This document shows positions 19,133 to 28,444 of a stretch of DNA of 64,000 nucleotides, in pieces (within the stretch, counting starts at the first letter, position 1; every line of letters starts with the position of its first letter). The DNA comes from Pseudomonas sp. B33.4 (lineage in GTDB: Bacteria; Pseudomonadota; Gammaproteobacteria; Pseudomonadales; Pseudomonadaceae), in assembly GCF_034555375.1 (NCBI RefSeq), contig NZ_CP140706.1, positions 5,323,001 through 5,387,000 on the forward strand, in the 5' to 3' direction. The notes below the pieces were generated by a model. The model was not told the origin of the DNA. It searched no databases and worked only from the letters and a program-made list of their open reading frames with translations. Both the position numbers and the translations under genes were made by a program.

Positions 19133-19147
19133 CTTGGGTATTGCCTA
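19119..19147 (-). promoter_or_regulatory. Candidate ndk promoter inside the isc terminator
   Basis: On the reverse strand TAGGCA (4 of 6 consensus bases) is 17 bp upstream of a perfect TATAAT that forms the loop of the terminator hairpin. This places a start point about 40 nt before the ndk ATG. Confidence 0.5.
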
Positions 19148-19161
19148 ACCTGCGAGGACGA

Positions 19162-19362
19162 TCAGTCCAATTCTTCAGCCCAGAGCGTCTGAACCGCTTC
19201 CAACACCTTCTCGCCGACACGGCCAGAGTTAGCGTCGAAGTCAGGCAGCTCTTTGATCCACTGCTGCAACTCGACGAAATTGACAGAATACGGATCTACA
19301 CCCGGCTTGGCCTCGGCCAGTTCTTCTGCAATACGTTGAACATCATTCCAACCGTAGCTCAT
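19162..19362 (-). CDS. iscX: Fe-S assembly protein IscX
   Basis: Small acidic regulator or iron-binding partner of IscS. The 66-residue protein starts MSYGWNDVQRIAEELAE and contains YSVNFVELQQWIKELPDFD, which is diagnostic for IscX. It is the last gene of the isc operon, 14 bp after fdx. Confidence 0.95.
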   Translation of the reverse strand: MSYGWNDVQRIAEELAEAKPGVDPYSVNFVELQQWIKELPDFDANSGRVGEKVLEAVQTLWAEELD

Positions 19363-19376
19363 GACAGTCTTACCAG

Positions 19377-19718
19377 TCAGTGCGGCGCTTCAGCCGCATG
19401 GTTAAGCGAATATTTCGGAATTTCGACGGTGATGTCTTCTTCACCAACGATAGCCTGGCAAGCCAGACGCGATTGCGCTTCCAGACCCCAGGCACGATCG
19501 AGGAAGTCTTCTTCCAGCTCGTCCGCCTCTTCCATCGAGTCGAAACCCTCGCGGATGATGCAGTGGCAAGTGGTGCAAGCGCAGACGCCGCCGCAGGCGC
19601 TTTCCATCTCGATGTGGTGTTCGTGGGCCAGTTCGAGAATCGAAGTGCCGGGCGCAGCCTCGACCACCATGCCTTCAGGGCAGAACTTCTCGTGGGGCAG
19701 AAAAATGACCTGCGGCAT
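19377..19718 (-). CDS. fdx: 2Fe-2S ferredoxin of the ISC system
   Basis: Electron donor for Fe-S cluster assembly on IscU. The 113-residue protein has an adrenodoxin-type arrangement of cluster ligands, C42, C48, C51 and C87 (CGGVCACTTCHC and later RLACQAI). The start [20 protein letters not shown] is canonical. Its ATG overlaps the hscA stop by one base. Confidence 0.96.
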   Translation of the reverse strand: MPQVIFLPHEKFCPEGMVVEAAPGTSILELAHEHHIEMESACGGVCACTTCHCIIREGFDSMEEADELEEDFLDRAWGLEAQSRLACQAIVGEEDITVEIPKYSLNHAAEAPH

Positions 19719-21583
19719 CAGATATCCTCGATTTCATTCAGATTGCGCCCCGACAGAGCGGCTTTCACCGTCAGATCCATGCGGCGGGCAGCAAAAGCAT
19801 CGGTCACTTGCGACAGACGCTTGGTCTGCTGCTCGATGGCGTAACCATCGGTACCTTTCATCAGTTCGGCCAGTTCCTGCAGTTGCAGGTCGATGACCAT
19901 GCGCTCTTCGGCGTCGAGCAAACGCTCGCCATCAGCCTCCAGAGCCCCCTGCACCGCTTCGATCAGGCGCTGGGCATCGACTTGCTGCTCGCGCAGAACG
20001 CGGGCGACCTTGTCGTCATTGGCGTGCTGGAACGAATCCTTGAGCATCTTGGCGATTTCGCCGTCGGTCAGACCGTAGGACGGTTTGACCTGGATGCTCG
20101 CCTCAACGCCCGAACCCAACTCACGGGCAGACACGCTGAGCAGACCGTCGGCATCGACCTGGAAGGTCACGCGAATTTTCGCTGCGCCGGCCACCATCGC
20201 TGGAATGCTACGCAATTCGAAGCGCGCCAGCGAGCGGCAGTCACTGATCAGCTCGCGCTCACCCTGCAGGACGTGGATCGCCATGGCCGACTGACCGTCT
20301 TTATACGTGGTGAAATCTTGTGCGCGTGCGACGGGGATGGTGGTGTTGCGCGGAATCACCTTTTCCATCAGGCCACCCATGGTTTCCAGCCCCAGGGACA
20401 GCGGAATCACGTCGAGCAGCAGCAGTTCGCCGCCATCACGCTTGTTGCCAGCCAGGGTATCGGCCTGGATCGCGGCACCGATGGCCACCACTTGATCCGG
20501 ATCGATTTCAGTCAAAGGCTGACGACCAAAGGCTTCGGCAACGGCTTCGCGAACACGCGGCACGCGCGTCGAGCCGCCGACCATGACCACGGCGTGCACG
20601 TCTTCCAGCTCAATGCCGGAATCGCGAACGGCGCGACGGCAGGCTTTCAGGCTGCACGCGACCATTGGCTCGATCAGCGCATCGAAGGCTTCACGGGTCA
20701 GCGGTGCTTTCCAGTCGCCGTAAGCCACTTCAACGCTGGCCGCATCGGTCAGGGCTTCTTTGGCCGCACAAGCGGTTTGCAGCAGATTGCGTTGTGCGCC
20801 CGGATCGAGATCGGCAGACAGGCCCGCGCTTTCGATGATCCAGCCGGCAATCGCGTGATCGAAGTCATCGCCGCCCAGCGCACTGTCGCCGCCAGTGGCC
20901 AGAACTTCGAAAACACCGCCAGTCAGACGCAGAATCGAAATATCGAAGGTGCCGCCGCCGAGATCATAAATTGCGACCAGGCCTTCAGCGTGTTGATCCA
21001 GACCGTAGGCCACAGCGGCTGCGGTTGGCTCGTTGAGCAGACGCAGCACGTTGAGACCGGCGAGTTTCGCCGCATCCTTGGTGGCCTGGCGCTGAGCATC
21101 GTCGAAGTAAGCAGGAACGGTGATCACCGCGCCAACCAGTTCGCCACCCAACGTCGCTTCAGCGCGCTGACGCAGGACCTTGAGGATATCGGCGGAGACT
21201 TCGACCGGGCTTTTCGGGCCCTGCACGGTGTCGATGAACGGCATGTGCGACTCGCCACCGACAAAGCGGTATGGCAGTTGTTCGCCCAATTGCTTGACGT
21301 CGGACAGACCACGACCCATCAAGCGCTTGACCGACAGCACGGTGTTCAAGGGATCGGAGGCGGCAGCCAGTTTGGCCGACTCGCCGACTTCGACGCGATC
21401 GGCGTGGTAACGCACAGCGGACGGCAGGATGACCTGCCCGCTTGCGTCAGCCAGCGGCTCGGAAAGACCACTGCGCAACGCAGCGACCAGCGAATTGGTA
21501 GTGCCCAAGTCAATCCCCACAGCCAGACGACGCTGGTGCGGTTGAGGACTTTGGCCGGGTTCGGCGATCTGCAGTAGGGCCAT
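19718..21583 (-). CDS. hscA: Hsp70-type chaperone HscA
   Basis: Specialised Hsp70 that, with HscB, drives transfer of clusters from IscU to target proteins. The 621 residues show the actin-like ATPase signatures ([44 protein letters not shown]) and a substrate-binding domain from about 390. The chain lacks the EEVD-like tail of DnaK, as expected for HscA. It lies 51 bp after hscB. Confidence 0.97.
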   Translation of the reverse strand: MALLQIAEPGQSPQPHQRRLAVGIDLGTTNSLVAALRSGLSEPLADASGQVILPSAVRYHADRVEVGESAKLAAASDPLNTVLSVKRLMGRGLSDVKQLGEQLPYRFVGGESHMPFIDTVQGPKSPVEVSADILKVLRQRAEATLGGELVGAVITVPAYFDDAQRQATKDAAKLAGLNVLRLLNEPTAAAVAYGLDQHAEGLVAIYDLGGGTFDISILRLTGGVFEVLATGGDSALGGDDFDHAIAGWIIESAGLSADLDPGAQRNLLQTACAAKEALTDAASVEVAYGDWKAPLTREAFDALIEPMVACSLKACRRAVRDSGIELEDVHAVVMVGGSTRVPRVREAVAEAFGRQPLTEIDPDQVVAIGAAIQADTLAGNKRDGGELLLLDVIPLSLGLETMGGLMEKVIPRNTTIPVARAQDFTTYKDGQSAMAIHVLQGERELISDCRSLARFELRSIPAMVAGAAKIRVTFQVDADGLLSVSARELGSGVEASIQVKPSYGLTDGEIAKMLKDSFQHANDDKVARVLREQQVDAQRLIEAVQGALEADGERLLDAEERMVIDLQLQELAELMKGTDGYAIEQQTKRLSQVTDAFAARRMDLTVKAALSGRNLNEIEDI

Positions 21584-21634
21584 CGTGATCAGGACTTATC
21601 TGTATATCAGGCGTGCGACCGGAGCGGCACTGGG

Positions 21635-22156
21635 TTAATCGTCGAGGCGCTCTTCTAACTGGCGCACTTCGTAGGTGAGCTTGTCGAGGAACTGCATGCG
21701 CCGCATCAGGCGTTCGGCCTGCTCACGTTGCGCTGCATCATCCCAACAGGCTGCGAAGCTTTCATTGAGTTCTTCCTGAGCCACTTTCAAGCGCCGCTTG
21801 AACACCGCGACACCGTCGAGGTCGGCACTGTCCTGGAGGTCTTCGAGCTCTTCGCGCCATTGCATCTGCTGCAGAAGAAACTCGGGATCATGGACCGTGA
21901 CCTCCATCGGCACTTCATGCCCGCTGATGGTCAGCAGGTAGCGTGCGCGCTGGGCCGGACTCTTGAGCGTCTGATAGGCGTCGTTGAGCCGAGCAGACTG
22001 CTCGAGTGCCGAGCGCTGCTCACGCTCGGAAGCATCGGCAAAGCGGTCAGGATGAACGCCGCGCGCCAACTCACGATAGCGCGCGGCCAACTGCTCGAGA
22101 TCCAGACGGAAACCCGGTTGCAGCTCGAATAAAGCGAAATGACAAGGAATACCCAC
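21635..22156 (-). CDS. hscB: J-domain co-chaperone HscB
   Basis: Delivers IscU to HscA and stimulates its ATPase. The 173-residue protein starts with GTG at 22154-22156, giving [19 protein letters not shown]. An upstream ATG would add residues overlapping iscA and lacks conservation. The J-domain HPDRF motif is in [16 protein letters not shown], and a C-terminal three-helix bundle binds IscU. It lies 8 bp after iscA. Confidence 0.95.
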   Translation of the reverse strand: MGIPCHFALFELQPGFRLDLEQLAARYRELARGVHPDRFADASEREQRSALEQSARLNDAYQTLKSPAQRARYLLTISGHEVPMEVTVHDPEFLLQQMQWREELEDLQDSADLDGVAVFKRRLKVAQEELNESFAACWDDAAQREQAERLMRRMQFLDKLTYEVRQLEERLDD

Positions 22157-22164
22157 GACAAGCC

Positions 22165-22488
22165 TCAGATGTTGAAGCTTTCGCCGCAGCCACACTCACC
22201 GCGTACGTTGGGGTTGTTGAACTTGAAGCCTTCGTTCAACCCTTCCTTGACGAAATCGAGCTCGGTGCCGTCCAGGTAGGCGAGGCTTTTCGGGTCGATA
22301 ATCACTTTTTCGCCGTGACTCTCGAACACCTGATCCTCTGCAACCACCTCGTCGACAAACTCCAGCACGTAGGCAAGGCCGGAACAGCCTGTGGTGCGAA
22401 CACCCAGACGAATCCCTTCACCTTTGCCGCGCCCGTCGAGGGAGCGCCGCACGTGTCGAGCAGCCGCTTCTGTCATGCTGATAGCCAT
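22165..22488 (-). CDS. iscA: A-type Fe-S carrier protein IscA
   Basis: Carrier that receives clusters from IscU and passes them on. The 107-residue protein has the three ligands C35, C99 and C101 (GCSG and CGCGESFNI). The ATG at 22486-22488 ([13 protein letters not shown]) is the family start; eight upstream codons are discarded. It lies in standard isc order. Confidence 0.96.
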   Translation of the reverse strand: MAISMTEAAARHVRRSLDGRGKGEGIRLGVRTTGCSGLAYVLEFVDEVVAEDQVFESHGEKVIIDPKSLAYLDGTELDFVKEGLNEGFKFNNPNVRGECGCGESFNI

Positions 22489-22522
22489 CGGTGACTCCTT
22501 ACTCGTCGCCAAATCCTGAAAG

Positions 22523-22909
22523 TCAGATCAAGCCTTTCTTCTGCTTGTAATCGCGAACAGCCGCTTTGATAGCGTCTTCAGCCAGTACCGAGCAGTGAAT
22601 CTTCACTGGCGGCAGGGCCAGTTCTTCGGCCAGCTGAGTGTTCTTGATGGTTTCTGCTTCGTCCAGAGTCTTGCCCTTCATCCACTCGGTGGCGAGGGAG
22701 CTGGAAGCGATAGCCGAACCGCAGCCGTAGGTCTTGAACTTGGCATCTTCGATGATGCCAGCGTCGTTGACCTTGATTTGCAGACGCATCACGTCGCCGC
22801 ACGCCGGAGCGCCGACCATGCCGGTGCCGACATCAGGATCTTCCGCGTTCATCTTGCCGACGTTGCGCGGGTTTTCGTAGTGGTCGATGACCTTTTCGCT
22901 GTAAGCCAT
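22523..22909 (-). CDS. iscU: Fe-S cluster scaffold protein IscU
   Basis: Scaffold on which IscS-derived sulfur and iron are assembled. The 128-residue protein has the three cluster cysteines C37, C63 and C106, plus D39 and H105. The HscA recognition motif LPPVK lies at about 99-103. The ATG at 22907-22909 ([18 protein letters not shown]) is canonical. Confidence 0.97.
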   Translation of the reverse strand: MAYSEKVIDHYENPRNVGKMNAEDPDVGTGMVGAPACGDVMRLQIKVNDAGIIEDAKFKTYGCGSAIASSSLATEWMKGKTLDEAETIKNTQLAEELALPPVKIHCSVLAEDAIKAAVRDYKQKKGLI

Positions 22910-23010
22910 GATTCTCAATCCTCACTCATCAGGGCCGCTCTTGAGACCCTGCAACTGCGCTGCGTAAACCGCCGCGTCGCTACAGGATCTGTATCTGGCG
23001 GCTTCTATAT

Positions 23011-24225
23011 TTAGTGTGCCGCCCACTCGATTTTCGAGATATCGACGCCGTCTTTGTACATGTCCCACAGCGGCGACAGAGCGCGCAGCTTGGTAACGGC
23101 CTCGCAGACTTTCTGCGCGGCGTAGTCGATTTCTTCTTCGGTGGTGAAACGGCCGAAGGTGAAGCGGATCGAGCTGTGTGCCAGTTCGTCGTTGCGGCCC
23201 AGAGCGCGCAGTACGTACGAAGGCTCAAGCGACGCCGAGGTGCAGGCCGAACCGGACGATACCGCCAGATCCTTGAGCGCCATGATCAGCGACTCGCCTT
23301 CAACGTAGTTGAAGCTCAGGTTCAGGTTGTGCGGAACGCGGGCGGTCAGGCTGCCGTTGACGTACAGTTCTTCCAAATGCTCGACCTGCTTGTAGAAGCG
23401 GTCGCTCAAGGCTTTGATACGGACGTTTTCGGCAGCCATGTCTTCTTTGGCCACACGGAACGCTTCGCCCATGCCGACGATCTGGTGGGTCGCCAGCGTA
23501 CCGGAACGCATGCCACGCTCGTGACCGCCGCCGTGCATGGTCGCTTCGATGCGCACACGCGGCTTGCGGCTGACGTACAGCGCACCGATGCCTTTAGGGC
23601 CGTAGGTTTTGTGGGCGGAGAACGACATCATGTCGACTTTCAGCTTCTGCAGGTCGATCTCGACCTTGCCAGTGGACTGAGCGGCGTCGACGTGGAACAG
23701 AATGCCCTTGGCGCGGAGCATTTCGCCGATCGCAGCGATGTCGTTGACGGTGCCGATTTCGTTGTTCACGTGCATCACGGAGACCAGAATGGTGTCTTCA
23801 CGCAGTGCAGCTTCAATCATCGCCGGAGTGATCAGACCGTCTTCGGTCGGCTCGAGGTAGGTCACTTCGAAACCTTCACGCTCCAGTTGGCGCATGGTGT
23901 CGAGGACAGCCTTGTGCTCAATCTTGGAGGTGATCAGGTGCTTGCCCTTGGAGGCGTAGAAATGTGCCGCACCCTTGATAGCCAGGTTGTCGGACTCGGT
24001 AGCGCCCGAGGTCCAGACGATTTCGCGCGGGTCGGCGTTGACCAGATCGGCCACCTGACGACGGGCGTTTTCGACGGACTCTTCAGCCTTCCAGCCGAAT
24101 ACGTGAGAACGGGACGCCGGGTTACCGAAGTTTCCGTCGACAAGCAGGCATTCACTCATTTTTTGCGCAACACGCGGATCAACCGGGGTGGTCGCAGAGT
24201 AATCAAGGTAAATCGGCAATTTCAT
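23011..24225 (-). CDS. iscS: Cysteine desulfurase IscS
   Basis: PLP enzyme that takes sulfur from cysteine for Fe-S clusters and tRNA thiolation. At 404 residues it is full length. K206 in [10 protein letters not shown] holds PLP, and the persulfide cysteine is C328 in [14 protein letters not shown]. The start [20 protein letters not shown] is canonical. It lies 47 bp after iscR. Confidence 0.98.
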   Translation of the reverse strand: MKLPIYLDYSATTPVDPRVAQKMSECLLVDGNFGNPASRSHVFGWKAEESVENARRQVADLVNADPREIVWTSGATESDNLAIKGAAHFYASKGKHLITSKIEHKAVLDTMRQLEREGFEVTYLEPTEDGLITPAMIEAALREDTILVSVMHVNNEIGTVNDIAAIGEMLRAKGILFHVDAAQSTGKVEIDLQKLKVDMMSFSAHKTYGPKGIGALYVSRKPRVRIEATMHGGGHERGMRSGTLATHQIVGMGEAFRVAKEDMAAENVRIKALSDRFYKQVEHLEELYVNGSLTARVPHNLNLSFNYVEGESLIMALKDLAVSSGSACTSASLEPSYVLRALGRNDELAHSSIRFTFGRFTTEEEIDYAAQKVCEAVTKLRALSPLWDMYKDGVDISKIEWAAH

Positions 24226-24272
24226 GGACTATCTCCTAAATCAGGGCTGGCGTGCCGCTAGCTCTCTGGCTG

Positions 24273-24764
24273 TCATTCGACGGCGGACGCTTCAATCTTG
24301 TCCAGGCGTGGCGCCTTGCTGTTGCAACGGCGCTGGTCCTGACGCTGGGCTACTTCTTGCACCTCACGGCGAGTCACAAGATCAGCCAAGCTGATACCAC
24401 TTAGAAATTCGTGAATCTGCAGGCTCAAATCGCACCACAGATGGTGGGTCAGGCAGGTGTCGCCGGAATGGCAATCGCCTTGGCCCTGGCACTTGGTGGC
24501 ATCAACCGATTCGTTTACCGCATCGATCACCTGGGCGACCTGGATGCCCTGCATGTCGCGGGACAACTGGTAGCCACCACCCGGACCGCGAACGCTGGAA
24601 ACCAGGTTGCTGCGGCGCAGCTTGGCGAACAGCTGTTCGAGGTAGGACAGGGAGATGCCTTGGCGCTCGGAGATATCGGCCAGGGACACCGGCCCGTGCT
24701 GCGCGTGCAACGCCAGGTCAAGCATGGCGGTCACGGCGTATCGGCCTTTTGTAGTCAGTCGCAT
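24273..24764 (-). CDS. iscR: Fe-S cluster sensing repressor IscR
   Basis: Rrf2-family regulator that represses isc when loaded with a 2Fe-2S cluster. The 163-residue protein has an N-terminal winged helix ([20 protein letters not shown] ... [28 protein letters not shown]) and ligands C92, C98, C104 and H107 ([18 protein letters not shown]). It is the first gene of the operon and is preceded by sites that look like its own targets, implying autoregulation. Confidence 0.97.
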   Translation of the reverse strand: MRLTTKGRYAVTAMLDLALHAQHGPVSLADISERQGISLSYLEQLFAKLRRSNLVSSVRGPGGGYQLSRDMQGIQVAQVIDAVNESVDATKCQGQGDCHSGDTCLTHHLWCDLSLQIHEFLSGISLADLVTRREVQEVAQRQDQRRCNSKAPRLDKIEASAVE

Positions 24765-24795
24765 GGACAGTTACCACGGAGTTCAGAATGGGGCG

Positions 24796-24853
24796 AGTAT
24801 GCAATTCCCGAGTATTTAAGTCAACTTTAAGACCTAGTACTTTAGTCAGGATT
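24796..24853 (-). promoter_or_regulatory. isc promoter with two IscR type 1-like sites
   Basis: On the reverse strand TTGACT (24819-24824) and CATACT (24796-24801) are 17 bp apart. Overlapping the -35, GTTGACTTAAATACTCGGGA closely resembles the E. coli IscR type 1 site at iscR. Immediately upstream, CCTGACTAAAGTACTAGGTC looks like a second site. This fits feedback repression by cluster-loaded IscR. Confidence 0.75.
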
Positions 24854-24921
24854 ACCCGCAAAAGAGCGCGCGAATGATAGCAGGGTCTGCGGCCTAATGG
24901 CACACCGGCCGGCGCAAGCCT

Positions 24922-25001
24922 CTGTAGGAGCTGCCGAAGGCTGCGATCTTTTGACTTTGCCTTCCATAAGATCAAAAGATCGCAGCCTTCGGCAGCTCCT
25001 A
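24922..25001. repeat. REP-like inverted pair (GATCGCAGCCTTCGGCAGCTCC class)
   Basis: Same element as at 7622-7705: arms ctgtaggagctgccgaaggc... and its complement flank a spacer of about 20 bp. It lies between cysE and the isc promoter region. Confidence 0.88.
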
Positions 25002-25009
25002 AACAGGGC

Positions 25010-25789
25010 TTAGCTGGCTTTGGACTCGTCTTTGCCTTTGACGCAGGCGAAGTCTTCTTCACGCAGTTCAGGCAGATCTTTCGCACAGTAATTGCTGCCA
25101 AGATCCTTCAGCGCACCGCACATCCCCTCCAGACGCCCGTCCACCGCTTGCAGGTGATCGAGCAACTGACCGATGGCGCGCGCCACCGGGTCAGGCATGT
25201 CTTCGCTGACGCCGTAGGCATCGAAACCGATCTTCTCGGCCATGGCCTTGCGCTTGGCGTCCTGCTCTTCGTCGGATTTGACGATGATGCGCCCGGGAAT
25301 ACCGACAACAGTGGCGCCCGGCGGTACTTCCTTGGTCACCACGGCATTGGAACCGACTTTGGCACCGGCGCCGACCGTGAACGGGCCGAGCACCTTGGCG
25401 CCCGCCCCGACAACCACGCCATCGCCCAGCGTCGGGTGGCGCTTGCCTTTGTTCCAGCTTGTGCCACCCAGGGTCACGCCCTGATAAATGGTCACGTCAT
25501 CGCCAATCTCAGCCGTTTCACCAATAACGATGCCCATGCCATGGTCGATAAAGAAGCGACGACCGACCTTGGCCCCCGGATGAATCTCGATCCCGGTCAA
25601 CCAGCGACCGAAGTTCGACACCAGCCGCGCCAGCCATTTCAGTTCGTTGCGCCACAGCATGCCGGCCAATCGATGAATCCAGATCGCATGCATGCCGGGG
25701 TAGCAGGTCAGGACTTCAAAAGCGTTACGCGCCGCCGGGTCTCGATGGAACACGCTCTGGATATCTTCACGCAAACGCTCAAACATCAT
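25010..25789 (-). CDS. cysE: Serine O-acetyltransferase
   Basis: Acetylates serine to O-acetylserine, the first step of cysteine synthesis. The 259-residue protein has an N-terminal helical domain ([39 protein letters not shown]) and a left-handed beta-helix of hexapeptide repeats ([43 protein letters not shown]). The C-terminal tail is unusually long and charged. Its start directly abuts the trmJ stop. Its position beside isc fits cysteine being the IscS substrate. Confidence 0.95.
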   Translation of the reverse strand: MMFERLREDIQSVFHRDPAARNAFEVLTCYPGMHAIWIHRLAGMLWRNELKWLARLVSNFGRWLTGIEIHPGAKVGRRFFIDHGMGIVIGETAEIGDDVTIYQGVTLGGTSWNKGKRHPTLGDGVVVGAGAKVLGPFTVGAGAKVGSNAVVTKEVPPGATVVGIPGRIIVKSDEEQDAKRKAMAEKIGFDAYGVSEDMPDPVARAIGQLLDHLQAVDGRLEGMCGALKDLGSNYCAKDLPELREEDFACVKGKDESKAS

Positions 25790-26560
25790 TTAGTCCTTCC
25801 GCTTAAGAAGCTCACCACGGGCCGCTTTTTGGGTTTCCGTGAGGATGCCACGCAAAATATTCATTTCCGCCCGGCTGACCGAGCTGCGTCCGTACAACCG
25901 GCGCAGGCGCGCCATCAAGTGTCGCGGTTTTTCCGGATCGAGGAATTCGATGGCGACCAGCGTCTGCTCCAGATGCTCATAAAAGCGTTCCAGTTCATCC
26001 ATGGTCGCCAGCTCGGCGCTTTTCACCGAAGCCACTTCCTCTTTCTCGATCTTGCTCGGCTGACCTTGAGCGGCCAGCCAGGCCATGCGCACTTCGTAGC
26101 TCAACACCTGCACCGCCGCGCCGAGGTTCAGCGAGCTGAACTCCGGGTCGGAGGGGATGTGCACGTGAAAGTGACATCGCTGCAGTTCGTCATTGGTCAG
26201 GCCGGAATCTTCACGACCGAACACCAAAGCAATTTCGGCGCCCTGCCCGGCTTCCTCAACCACTTTGGTGCCGCACTCGCGCGGATCCAGCAGTGGCCAC
26301 GGAATGCGGCGATCGCGGGCGCTGGTGCCGAGCACCAGATTGCAGCCGACCAAGGCGTCTTCCAGGGTGGCGACGACTTGCGCGTTTTCAAGGATGTCAC
26401 CGGCACCAGAGGCGCGAGCATCGGCCTCGTGATGCGGAAACAGGCGCGGTTCGACCAGCACCAGTCGCGACAGACCCATGTTTTTCATGGCGCGCGCGGC
26501 CCCGCCGATATTGCCGGGGTGGCTGGTATTGACCAGGACAACACGAATGTTCTGCAGCAA
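25790..26560 (-). CDS. trmJ: tRNA (cytidine/uridine-2'-O-)-methyltransferase TrmJ
   Basis: SPOUT-class methyltransferase modifying position 32 of several tRNAs. The 256-residue protein starts MLQNIRVVLVNTSHPGNIGGAARAMKNMGL and has motifs NLVLGTSARDRR and ALVFGREDSGLTNDELQRCH, typical of the knotted fold. A basic helical C-terminal extension (about 170-256) is standard. It is divergent from suhB, which is also conserved in Pseudomonas. Confidence 0.95.
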   Translation of the reverse strand: MLQNIRVVLVNTSHPGNIGGAARAMKNMGLSRLVLVEPRLFPHHEADARASGAGDILENAQVVATLEDALVGCNLVLGTSARDRRIPWPLLDPRECGTKVVEEAGQGAEIALVFGREDSGLTNDELQRCHFHVHIPSDPEFSSLNLGAAVQVLSYEVRMAWLAAQGQPSKIEKEEVASVKSAELATMDELERFYEHLEQTLVAIEFLDPEKPRHLMARLRRLYGRSSVSRAEMNILRGILTETQKAARGELLKRKD

Positions 26561-26641
26561 GGGAGGCGCTCTCGGACACAGGAAAGGGGTGCAAATCTTA
26601 CAGAACAGCCTACCGTTAAGCTATGAAAGCGAACAGCGTCC

Positions 26642-26669
26642 TTCACCTGAAGAAAAGTTCTGATAGAAT
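26642..26669 (+). promoter_or_regulatory. Candidate suhB promoter
   Basis: TTCACC and TAGAAT with 16 bp spacing lie 37 bp upstream of the suhB start. The -10 is good and the -35 weak. Confidence 0.45.
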
Positions 26670-26705
26670 GCGCGGCTTTCTTTAACAACCTTAGGTGACA
26701 CATCC

Positions 26706-27524
26706 ATGCAGCCCATGCTGAATATCGCGCTGCGCGCCGCCCGCAGCGCCAGTGAACTGATCTTCCGCTCCATCGAGCGCCTGGATACCATCAAGGTCGA
26801 CGAAAAAGACGCCAAGGATTATGTATCCGAGGTGGATCGCGCCGCTGAACAGAAAATCATCGATGCCCTGCGCAAGGCTTACCCGAATCACTCGATCCAG
26901 GGTGAAGAGACTGGCCTGCACGCCGGCACCGGCATCGAAGGCGAAGAGTACCTGTGGATCATCGATCCGCTGGACGGCACCACCAACTTCCTGCGTGGCA
27001 TTCCGCACTTCGCTGTCAGCATCGCCTGCAAATACCGCGGTCGCCTGGAACACGCAGTGGTTCTGGACCCGGTTCGCCAGGAAGAATTCACCGCCAGCCG
27101 TGGTCGCGGCGCCCAACTGAACGGTCGTCGTCTGCGCGTCAGCGGTCGCACCAGCCTCGACGGCGCTCTGCTCGGCACTGGCTTCCCGTTCCGTGACGAT
27201 CAAATGGACAACCTGGAAAACTACCTGGGCATGTTCCGCGCCCTGGTTGGCCAGACTGCCGGCATCCGCCGCGCCGGTTCGGCTAGCCTGGACCTGGCTT
27301 ATGTAGCTGCCGGTCGTTTCGACGCGTTCTGGGAATCGGGTCTGTCCGAGTGGGACATGGCTGCAGGCGCCCTGCTGATTCAAGAAGCTGGCGGCTTGGT
27401 GAGCGACTTCACCGGCGGTCACGATTTCCTTGAAAAAGGCCACATCGTTGCCGGCAACACCAAATGCTTCAAGGCAGTACTGACGGCGATCCAGCCGCAC
27501 CTGCCGGCTTCGCTGAAGCGCTAA
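26706..27524 (+). CDS. suhB: Inositol monophosphatase / Nus factor SuhB
   Basis: Mg2+-dependent inositol-1-phosphatase fold. In enterobacteria SuhB also acts in rRNA antitermination, and in Pseudomonas it affects virulence regulation. The 272-residue protein has the metal motifs GEE (66-68) and DPLDGTTNFLRG (87-98), plus the late SEWDMAAGALLIQEAGG motif. The start MQPMLNIALRAARSASELI is the family start. It is monocistronic, ending in a strong terminator. Confidence 0.95.
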   Translation: MQPMLNIALRAARSASELIFRSIERLDTIKVDEKDAKDYVSEVDRAAEQKIIDALRKAYPNHSIQGEETGLHAGTGIEGEEYLWIIDPLDGTTNFLRGIPHFAVSIACKYRGRLEHAVVLDPVRQEEFTASRGRGAQLNGRRLRVSGRTSLDGALLGTGFPFRDDQMDNLENYLGMFRALVGQTAGIRRAGSASLDLAYVAAGRFDAFWESGLSEWDMAAGALLIQEAGGLVSDFTGGHDFLEKGHIVAGNTKCFKAVLTAIQPHLPASLKR

Positions 27525-27539
27525 GCTTCCGGCGAGACG

Positions 27540-27568
27540 AAAAAAGCACCCTTCGGGGTGCTTTTTTT
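27540..27568 (+). terminator. Terminator of suhB
   Basis: AAAAAAGCACCC ttcg GGGTGCTTTTTTT, a textbook hairpin with a UUCG tetraloop, 16 nt after the suhB stop. Confidence 0.93.
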
Positions 27569-27605
27569 ATGTCTGGAATTCGTCACCCGCCACACCACGG
27601 GACCA

Positions 27606-27698
27606 ATGTAGGAGTGAGCCTGCTCGCGATAGCGGTGTATCAGCCACCACCTGCATCGAATGATAAATAGCTATCGCGAGCAGGCTCACTCCTACAGG
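27606..27698. repeat. REP inverted pair
   Basis: Arms TGTAGGAGTGAGCCTGCTCG (from 27606) and its complement ending at about 27698, of the GAGCAGGCTC class. It lies between two converging terminators. Confidence 0.88.
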
Positions 27699-27729
27699 GG
27701 ATTTGTTGCGTGGCTTAAATGGCGGGCAC

Positions 27730-27760
27730 AAAAAAAGCACCCCGCAGGGTGCTTCTTTTT
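27730..27760 (-). terminator. Terminator of the glycine-zipper gene
   Basis: AAAAAAAGCACCC cgca GGGTGCTTCTTTTT is nearly symmetrical. It lies 15 nt after the stop of the leftward gene and could work in both directions. Confidence 0.9.
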
Positions 27761-27774
27761 AAAACAGCCGGTAA

Positions 27775-28323
27775 TTACTGAGCCGGCTCATTCTGCGACA
27801 GAATCAGCTTGCCTTCCTTGTCGACCGGAATCTGGTTGCCCGGATCGCGATCCATCCGCACTTTGCCTTCCTTGCCATCGAGCGAGTAACGCACGTCGTA
27901 ACCGACGACTTTGTCGCTGATGTCATTGACCGTGTTGCAGCGGGTTTGCGTGGTGGTGTAGGTGTCACGCTCTTGCATGCCTTCCTGCACCTTGTTCCCC
28001 GCATAACCGCCACCGACCGCACCGGCTACCGTGGCAATCTTCTTGCCGGTGCCGCCGCCAATCTGATTACCCAGCAAACCACCTGCCAGCGCACCGACGA
28101 CGGTACCGGCAATCTGGTGTTGATCTTTTACCGGTGCCTGACGAGTCACTGTCACGTCCTTGCACACTTCACGTGGAGTCTTGATCTGTGTTTTAACCGG
28201 TTCAACGGCCAATACTTGCGCATACTCAGGGCCGCTTTTAACCAGGCTGTAGGTGGCAACAGCACCCCCGGCAGTCACACCGACAGCACCCAATACCGCA
28301 CCAACCAGCAACGACTTGTTCAC
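27775..28323 (-). CDS. Glycine-zipper 2TM-domain protein
   Basis: A 182-residue exported or membrane-bound protein. The N-terminus (MNKSLLVGAVLGAVGVTAGGAVATYS) is an uncleaved signal or membrane anchor. A second Gly-rich segment (GTVVGALAGGLLGNQIGGGTGKKIATVAGAVGGGYAGNK, about 89-127) is the glycine-zipper 2TM domain found in SlyB/RcpA-like envelope proteins. The C-terminal ~55 residues are soluble (YDVRYSLDGKEGKVRMDRDPGNQIPV). No lipobox is evident. The precise role is unknown; an envelope-integrity role is a family-level guess. Confidence 0.85.
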   Translation of the reverse strand: MNKSLLVGAVLGAVGVTAGGAVATYSLVKSGPEYAQVLAVEPVKTQIKTPREVCKDVTVTRQAPVKDQHQIAGTVVGALAGGLLGNQIGGGTGKKIATVAGAVGGGYAGNKVQEGMQERDTYTTTQTRCNTVNDISDKVVGYDVRYSLDGKEGKVRMDRDPGNQIPVDKEGKLILSQNEPAQ

Positions 28324-28382
28324 ATGAACCTCCTGACCATCACATGCGGGACGCGCCCGCGCTTCTCCCAGCCTTGGAGCAT

Positions 28383-28415
28383 AAAAAAAGGCGCGAGTTC
28401 AACTCGCGCCTTTCT
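28383..28415 (-). terminator. Terminator downstream of secF
   Basis: AAAAAAAGGCGCGAGTT caa-type loop AACTCGCGCCTTTCTT: symmetrical stem with an A tract on the side facing leftward transcription, 30 nt after the secF stop. Confidence 0.9.
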
Positions 28416-28444
28416 TGGGCTGACAGCCGGGAAAACGATGGCCG

